Assembly (NCBI GenBank): GCA_035943635.1
Contig: DASZBX010000032.1
Span: 29,083-93,082, forward strand
DNA from: DASZBX01 sp035943635
GTDB lineage: Bacteria; Actinomycetota; Actinomycetes; Streptomycetales; Catenulisporaceae
Length of the DNA stretch: 64,000 bases
Direction of reading: 5' to 3'
Both the position numbers and the translations under genes were made by a program. Numbering within the stretch: the first letter of the stretch is position 1; every line of letters starts with the position of its first letter. The notes under the pieces were generated by a model. It worked only from the letters and a program-made list of their open reading frames with translations, was not told where the DNA came from and made no database searches. Positions 59,294-64,000 of this stretch are shown here, in pieces.

Positions 59294-59378
59294 GTATCGA
59301 TCCAGGGGTGTGTCAGAAGCCGGCATCGAGGTGGGTGAGAGTGGCTTCCGGCTCGTCCGGGCGTGGCAAGCTGAGGGC

Positions 59379-59840
59379 ATGCAGACACTGTATGAAGCGG
59401 TAGGCGCTGGCGACGGCGTGACCCGGCTGGCCGAGGCGTGGCATGCCAGGGTGATGGCGGACGAGGTCGTCAGCCACGCGTTCAGCCACGGCTTCAACCC
59501 CGCGCACGTCGAGCGGCTGGCCGCGTATTGGGCACAGGCGTTGGGCGGGCCGACGGCGTACTCTGAGAAGTTCGGCGACGAGACCGCGGTGGTCCGGGAT
59601 CACAGCGGCAACGGAGAGCACGAGGACATGGACCGCCGCGCCATCGCCTGTTTCGACCAGGCGATGGGGGACGTCGGCCTGGACGATGATCGGCTCCGCC
59701 AAGCCCTGCACGACTACTTCGCCTGGGCCACCACGGATGTCATGGCCCGCTACCCGAACAGCCCCGACGACGTCCCGGAGGGCCTGCGCATCCCGCGCTG
59801 GTCGTGGGACGGGCTCGTCGGCACCGATGGCGACGACTAG
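59379..59840 (+). CDS. Truncated hemoglobin (globin-like) protein
   Basis: 153 residues: TLYEAVGAGDGVTRLAEAWHARVM, SHAFSHGFNPAHVERLAAYWAQALGGP, SEKFGDETAVVRDHSGNGEHEDMDRRAIACFDQAM. The second-helix and proximal histidines expected for a 2/2 globin are present (VVRDHSG as proximal region, Y in AAYWAQ). ATG 59379 with GAGGG just before. Likely binds oxygen or nitric oxide; the role here is unknown. Confidence 0.82.
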   Translation: MQTLYEAVGAGDGVTRLAEAWHARVMADEVVSHAFSHGFNPAHVERLAAYWAQALGGPTAYSEKFGDETAVVRDHSGNGEHEDMDRRAIACFDQAMGDVGLDDDRLRQALHDYFAWATTDVMARYPNSPDDVPEGLRIPRWSWDGLVGTDGDD

Positions 59841-59854
59841 CCGCTCGGCATCCC

Positions 59855-60679
59855 TCAGACGTTCGCGATCTCAACCGCAGCAGCGATCGGTTCAAGCCCC
59901 GCGATCAGTTCATCGAGTTCATCCGCGCTGAGCACGTCATACGCCGGCGCCGCCAGCTCGTCGGTGAGGGCCTCGATCCGCTCCCGGGTCTGCCGACCAA
60001 TCTCGGTGAACCCGCCGTCCGCATCGACCAAGCCACGCTCGCGCAACCCCTCGACGACCGCGGCCAACTGCGGCTTGGGCAGATGATGGACCCGCCCGAA
60101 CTCCTCCGCCTTCATCCCAAGCGTGAGCGCGAGCAGCACATGAGCCTCAGTCCCGCCAATACCGTGGGCGAGCAGAGCAGCATTGTGCCCGTCCCCGCGG
60201 TGCTCGCGCAGCAGCGTCGCCGAGTGCCAGAGCCTGGCCACCGGCTCCTCGGGCACGTCCAGCGCCCGGAGCCCGGCGTACAGCGCGCGGCCCTCGGTCG
60301 GCGCGCTGACTCCGGCCCGGGTGGTGAGGTCGGCGATCCGGGCCAGGTCGGGGGAGTCGACGAGCGGCCCGGCCATCTGGCGCAGCGCGGCGGCGCTGCC
60401 GCGTTCGCGCACGGCGATCGCCTCCTGCGGGGTGGTCTTCTCCCAGACCCACGGGATGTGGCGGGCCACCTCGCCGGGGGCGAAGTTGTAGAACACCGCG
60501 TGCACCACCTCGGCCGGGGCCGTCCCCAGCGGCGCGGCCCGGCCGGCGAAGTAGCCGTCCCAGTAGTTGCGCATGCCCAGTGCCAGGAACTCCTCGTTCG
60601 GGATGTCGGAGAAGGTGACGGCGCCGATCGGCTCGATCAGCTCGGACATGCGGTGGATCTTGGCCTGTGGGTGCGGCAT
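59855..60679 (-). CDS. SCO6745-family (SalK-like) helix-turn-helix protein
   Basis: 274 residues. The family N-terminus is IEPIGAVTFSDIPNEEFLALGMRNYWDGYFAGRAAPLG, followed by HAVFYNFAPGEVARHIPWVW; the C-terminus is a winged-helix-like region (LPKPQLAAVVEGLRERGLVDADGGFTEIGRQTRERIE). Common in Streptomyces; probably a regulator or ligand-binding protein. ATG 60679 or the internal ATG of MSELIEP. Confidence 0.78.
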   Translation of the reverse strand: MPHPQAKIHRMSELIEPIGAVTFSDIPNEEFLALGMRNYWDGYFAGRAAPLGTAPAEVVHAVFYNFAPGEVARHIPWVWEKTTPQEAIAVRERGSAAALRQMAGPLVDSPDLARIADLTTRAGVSAPTEGRALYAGLRALDVPEEPVARLWHSATLLREHRGDGHNAALLAHGIGGTEAHVLLALTLGMKAEEFGRVHHLPKPQLAAVVEGLRERGLVDADGGFTEIGRQTRERIEALTDELAAPAYDVLSADELDELIAGLEPIAAAVEIANV

Positions 60680-60837
60680 CTGTCGTCAGCTCCTGTGGTC
60701 GCGGCTGCGCCTTCGCGGGCGCCCTTCCCCCTGACTACGAACGGCGCGGCCCGGATCCGACAACTCCGGCCGAACGAAATTGCCGGGCGGCGTTGCGGCG
60801 TCACACCGACATGCAGCAACCGTAACCGTCGGCGCGA

Positions 60838-62667
60838 TCAGGCGGTGGCACCCACGGCCGCGGGCGTGTCGGTGAGGAAGCCGCCGGACTGATGCTGCCA
60901 GAGTTTGGCGTAGGCGCCCTTCGCGGTGAGCAGTTCGTGATGGGTGCCCTGCTCGATGATCCGGCCATGGTCGAGCACGATGAGCCGGTCCATCCCGGCG
61001 ACGGTGCTCAGCCGGTGCGCGACCACGAGGGCGGTGCGTCCTTCCATCAGCCGCCACAGCGCCTCCTGGACGAGGATCTCGCTCTCCGAATCCAGGGCGC
61101 TGGTCGCTTCGTCGAGCAGTAGGATCGGGGCGTCGCGCAGGATGGCCCGGGCCAGGGCGACCCGTTGGCGCTGCCCGCCGGAGAGTTTCACGCCGCGTTC
61201 GCCCACCATCGTGTCGTACCCGTCCGGCAGGGCGTCGACGAACTCGGCCACGTGGGCGGCCTCGGCCGCGCGGCGGATCTCGGCCTCGGTGGCGCCAGGG
61301 CGGGCGAACGCGATGTTCTCGCGCAGCGAGCGGTGGAACATCGCCGGGTCCTGCGGCACATAGGCGATCTGGCTGCGCAGGTCGGCTTGGCGCAGGTCGC
61401 GGATGTCCTGGCCGCCGATCAGGATCCGCCCGGCGTCGATGTCGGTCATCCGCAGCAGCAGCCGGGTCAGCGTGCTCTTGCCGCCGCCGGACCGGCCCAC
61501 CAGCCCGATCCGGGCCCCGCCGGGCACGGCCAGATCCAGGTCCTCGAAGAGCGGGCGGCCGCCGTAACCGAAGGTGACCTGCTCGAACCGGATCTCGGCG
61601 GTGGCCCGGGGGAGCAGCGGCTGCGGCGCGACCGGGTCGAGCACGATCGGGGGCATGCGCATGAGGGCGGTGAACTGCGCGGCCTCGGTCATCCCGCTTT
61701 CCAGGTTGCGGTAGATCCGGCTGAACTCGAACATGATCCGCGTCGCGTTCGAGTAGTAGGAGAAGACGACCACGATCGCCGCCGCGCCCTGGCCCCGGGT
61801 GGCGAGCGTGACCGCCAGCAGCAGGCCGAGACCGTTGGTCAGCACCGACATCGGCGCGATCAGCGTGTCGACGCGCAGGTTGTTGTAGTCCCAGGACCGC
61901 AGCGACAGCCGCCTGGCCTGGGCGACCCGGGTGCGGTGCTCGGCGGCCTCGCGGCGTTCGGCGGCGAAGGCCCGGACGGTGTCCATGTTCGTCAGGCTGT
62001 CCGCGACGTGGCCCGCGACCCGGGCGATGGCCGCTTCGCGCAGGTTGACGATCTCCTGGCGGCGGCGGATGATCGGCACCACGGCCAGGGCGGTGACCGC
62101 GATCATCCCCAGGAGCACGACCACGAGCCACGGATCGTAGTGCCACAGCACGACCGAGCCGAAGGCCAGCGGCACGAAGTTGCCCACGACCTCGAACACC
62201 AGCGTGTCAGCGGTCTGTTCGAACCGGGAGGCGAAGCTCAGCACCCGTTTCGTCAGCGACCCGGCGAAGTTGTCGTGGAAGAACGCCGAGTCCTTGGCGA
62301 ACAGCTCGTCCAGGCCCACCACGTATAAGTGTTCGATGCCGAGGGCGTCGAGACGGTTCAGGAAGTGCATGCCGATGCGCCAGAGCACTTCCGAGAACAT
62401 CATGACACCGGTGAATCCGAGCACGTAGGGCAACGCCGCGCCCAGCGCGAGGTGCGCGTTGGCGGAGATGCGGGTGACGAGTCCGGCGACGAGCAGCGGC
62501 GCGACGTAGAGGATGCCGATGTTGCCCAGGGCCGGCCCCAGCATCGCCGGGATCGTGATCCGCCAGAGCCGGGTGAGTTCGCGCCGGTAGTAGCCGACCG
62601 CGAGCATCACCGAACCCTTGTCCGGTCTCTCCTCGGTTTCCTCTTCGCCGGCAGGCGAAATGCCCAT
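60838..62667 (-). CDS. ABC transporter, fused permease and ATPase
   Basis: 609 residues, half-transporter. A six-helix permease region (20-320) with FFHDNFAGSLTKRVLSFASRFEQT is followed by the ATPase: Walker A GLVGRSGGGKSTL, Q-loop YVPQDPAMF, signature VKLSGGQRQRVALARAI, Walker B ILLLDEATSALD and H-loop LVVAHRLST. It forms a homodimer or a heterodimer with an unlinked partner; multidrug or lipid export is likely (family knowledge). Confidence 0.9.
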   Translation of the reverse strand: MGISPAGEEETEERPDKGSVMLAVGYYRRELTRLWRITIPAMLGPALGNIGILYVAPLLVAGLVTRISANAHLALGAALPYVLGFTGVMMFSEVLWRIGMHFLNRLDALGIEHLYVVGLDELFAKDSAFFHDNFAGSLTKRVLSFASRFEQTADTLVFEVVGNFVPLAFGSVVLWHYDPWLVVVLLGMIAVTALAVVPIIRRRQEIVNLREAAIARVAGHVADSLTNMDTVRAFAAERREAAEHRTRVAQARRLSLRSWDYNNLRVDTLIAPMSVLTNGLGLLLAVTLATRGQGAAAIVVVFSYYSNATRIMFEFSRIYRNLESGMTEAAQFTALMRMPPIVLDPVAPQPLLPRATAEIRFEQVTFGYGGRPLFEDLDLAVPGGARIGLVGRSGGGKSTLTRLLLRMTDIDAGRILIGGQDIRDLRQADLRSQIAYVPQDPAMFHRSLRENIAFARPGATEAEIRRAAEAAHVAEFVDALPDGYDTMVGERGVKLSGGQRQRVALARAILRDAPILLLDEATSALDSESEILVQEALWRLMEGRTALVVAHRLSTVAGMDRLIVLDHGRIIEQGTHHELLTAKGAYAKLWQHQSGGFLTDTPAAVGATA

Positions 62668-62813
62668 GACGCCTCCTCCTCACTGGGTCGCAGGATTGAG
62701 CGGTAGGCCGCCAACAGAGCCTTCAGTGTCGCCTGACGGCGGCCCGGCCGTCCAAGGGTTTTCGGGCCCGGAAGGCGGGCGGGTTTAGCCCCTTCTGTCC
62801 GCCGCGCCGAAAA

Positions 62814-62829
62814 ATTGGTCTGTACCAAT
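62814..62829. promoter_or_regulatory. DasR-like operator (dre), site 1
   Basis: ATTGGTCTGTACCAAT, a palindrome with arms ATTGGT/ACCAAT, matches the DasR consensus ACTGGTCTAGACCAGT in its TGGTCT--ACCA core. It lies 116 bp upstream of the chitinase start. Confidence 0.75.
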
Positions 62830-62835
62830 CGGCTG

Positions 62836-62851
62836 AATGGTCTTGACCAAT
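62836..62851. promoter_or_regulatory. DasR-like operator (dre), site 2
   Basis: AATGGTCTTGACCAAT, second copy with TGGTCTTGACCA core, 22 bp centre to centre from site 1 (two helical turns). The pair is expected to give cooperative N-acetylglucosamine-responsive control of the chitinase. Confidence 0.75.
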
Positions 62852-62944
62852 CTGCCCGCCGCACGTACAAAAATGGCACCGCGTCGGTCCACCGGCCCGG
62901 CGCGGTGCGCAACCCCACAGCTTCTCTCGCCCTTTGGAGGGCTC

Positions 62945-64000
62945 ATGCGCGTCGGAAGACGGATTCTGCACTCGACACTCATACTCGGCTCGGCGTTCGG
63001 CCTGGCCGCCGGCGGGACGGTTCTCGCGGTGGCCGCGGCGCCGGCCGCGCTGGCGGCCACCACGTGCGCCACGGCGTGGAGCTCCGGCACGGTCTACACC
63101 GCCGGCCAGCAAGCCAGCGAGAACGGCACCAACTACACCGCGAACTACTGGACCCAGGGCAACGACCCGGCCACCAGCAACGGCGGAAGCGGCTCCGGAC
63201 AGCCCTGGACGTCCAACGGCGCGTGTACCGGCGGATCGTCCGGCGGCGGCGGCGGGGGAGGTGGAGGCGGCGGGACCGGCACCGGAACGGGGTCGGTGAG
63301 CGGCCTGCTCTTCAGCCCGTACAAAGACGTCACCATCAACATGAACTGGAACACCTACCAGATGCAGTCGGCCGTGGAAGGGTCTGACCTGCCGGTGGTG
63401 GGCTCCGGGAGCCTGGTATCGAAGTACGTCCCGAAGCTGCCCGCGCTCACGGTCGCCTTCGCCACCGGCGCCTGCGGTAGCGAGAACTGGGGAGGTGTCT
63501 CGGGCGCCAACTGGGCGACGGAGAACGTGCCGCAGCTGCACGCCGCGAACCTGAACTACGTCATCTCGACCGGCGGCGCGGCCGGGACCTTCACCTGCGC
63601 CTCGACGTCCGGCATGGAGTCCTTCATCGCCCGGTACGCCAGCCCGAACCTGGTCGGCATCGACTTCGACATCGAAGGCGGCCAGAGCGCGTCGGACATC
63701 ACCAACCTGGTCAACGCCGCGGCGGGTGCGCAGTCGCAGTACCCGAATCTGCAGTTCTCCTTCACCCTGGCCACGCTGGGCGCGTCCGACGGCAGCTACG
63801 GCGGCGTGAACTCCCTCGGCAACGAGGTCGTCCGCGCGGTGCTCGGCTCCAGCCTGAAGAAGTATGTCATTAACCTGATGACGATGGACTTCGGCAACGC
63901 GTCCAGCAGCGTGTGCGTCGTCTCCGGCAGTACCTGCGAGATGGCGCAGTCGGCGATCCAGGCGGTGAAGAACCTGGAGCACACCTACGGCATCGCGGCG
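62945..64000 (+). CDS. GH18 chitinase with chitin-binding domain (3' end outside window)
   Basis: Open frame from ATG 62945 (TTTGGAGGG upstream) to the right edge. A signal peptide (ILHSTLILGSAFGLAAGG then PAALAATT) leads to a CBM5/12 chitin-binding domain (CATAWSSGTVYTAGQQASEN, then TNYTANYWTQ and GQPWTSNGAC), a poly-glycine linker and the GH18 barrel. The catalytic motif GIDFDIEGG (DxxDxDxE form) is at about residue 240, followed by INLMTMDFGNA. Secreted endochitinase of the actinobacterial ChiC/D type. Two dre-like sites suggest DasR control. Confidence 0.9.
   Translation, partial: MRVGRRILHSTLILGSAFGLAAGGTVLAVAAAPAALAATTCATAWSSGTVYTAGQQASENGTNYTANYWTQGNDPATSNGGSGSGQPWTSNGACTGGSSGGGGGGGGGGGTGTGTGSVSGLLFSPYKDVTINMNWNTYQMQSAVEGSDLPVVGSGSLVSKYVPKLPALTVAFATGACGSENWGGVSGANWATENVPQLHAANLNYVISTGGAAGTFTCASTSGMESFIARYASPNLVGIDFDIEGGQSASDITNLVNAAAGAQSQYPNLQFSFTLATLGASDGSYGGVNSLGNEVVRAVLGSSLKKYVINLMTMDFGNASSSVCVVSGSTCEMAQSAIQAVKNLEHTYGIAA

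Overview
The window comes from a very GC-rich actinomycete (Streptomyces/Catenulispora type; genus not assignable from sequence alone). The evidence is strongly G/C-biased third codon positions, many GTG starts, one-component regulators next to efflux pumps, secreted carbohydrate-active enzymes with ricin-type lectin modules, F420-type oxidoreductases, SCO6745- and DUF5988-type proteins, DasR-like operators and an Ohr/OhrR pair. No rRNA, tRNA, CRISPR array or transposase was recognised.

Layout. 0-6.7 kb: an L-fucose/sugar-acid catabolic region (lactonase-type amidohydrolase, FadR/GntR regulator, fuconate dehydratase, remnants of an aldo-keto reductase and an SDR, KDPG-type aldolase, PfkB kinase, RhaM-like mutarotase). 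6.7-18.3 kb: PadR-controlled membrane protein, XRE regulator, metallo-beta-lactamase-fold hydrolase, small P-loop kinase, SAM methyltransferase and acetyltransferase, a LacI regulator lacking its DNA-binding domain, a Phd/ParE-type toxin-antitoxin pair with a frameshifted toxin, half a GH54 arabinofuranosidase, and a divergent HxlR/MFS pair. 18.5-24 kb: secreted phosphoinositide-type phospholipase, FUSC exporter, XRE regulator, SDR. 25-29.5 kb: ohrR/ohr, three small genes, divergent DJ-1 and GlxA-type AraC genes. 29.5-38.3 kb: MerR regulator translationally coupled to a VIT/vWA protein, TetR/hydrolase pair, LOG-type protein, truncated ECF sigma factor, polysaccharide deacetylase, MscS. 38.3-48.9 kb: gene-poor stretch, G1 glutamic peptidase, frameshifted phosphotransferase, a 1022-residue NACHT-LRR NTPase (antiphage-defence candidate), DUF899 protein, large secreted mycodextranase-like enzyme. 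49-64 kb: hemerythrin-MFS-tandem MarR operon, convergent NHEJ genes (DNA ligase and LigD-type polymerase), LLM oxidoreductase, serine ammonia-lyase under a tandem glycine riboswitch, internally deleted MFS gene, truncated globin, SCO6745 protein, ABC exporter, and the start of a GH18 chitinase behind two DasR-like palindromes.

Two features stand out. (1) A dispersed composite repeat: three copies (at 0.5, 24.1 and 24.6-25.1 kb) of a palindromic element whose two arms are each exactly 71 bp with a 46-47 bp loop, flanked by two further conserved modules. A fourth, partial copy supplies the last codons and stop of the GntR gene. At both loci inverted copies face each other across a simple-sequence tract. 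(2) An unusual density of broken genes: at least eight places where a recognisable gene stops abruptly at a join with unrelated or distant sequence, plus four single frameshifts. This means either extensive recent deletion in a decaying accessory region or an assembly that collapsed gaps; long-read checking would decide which.
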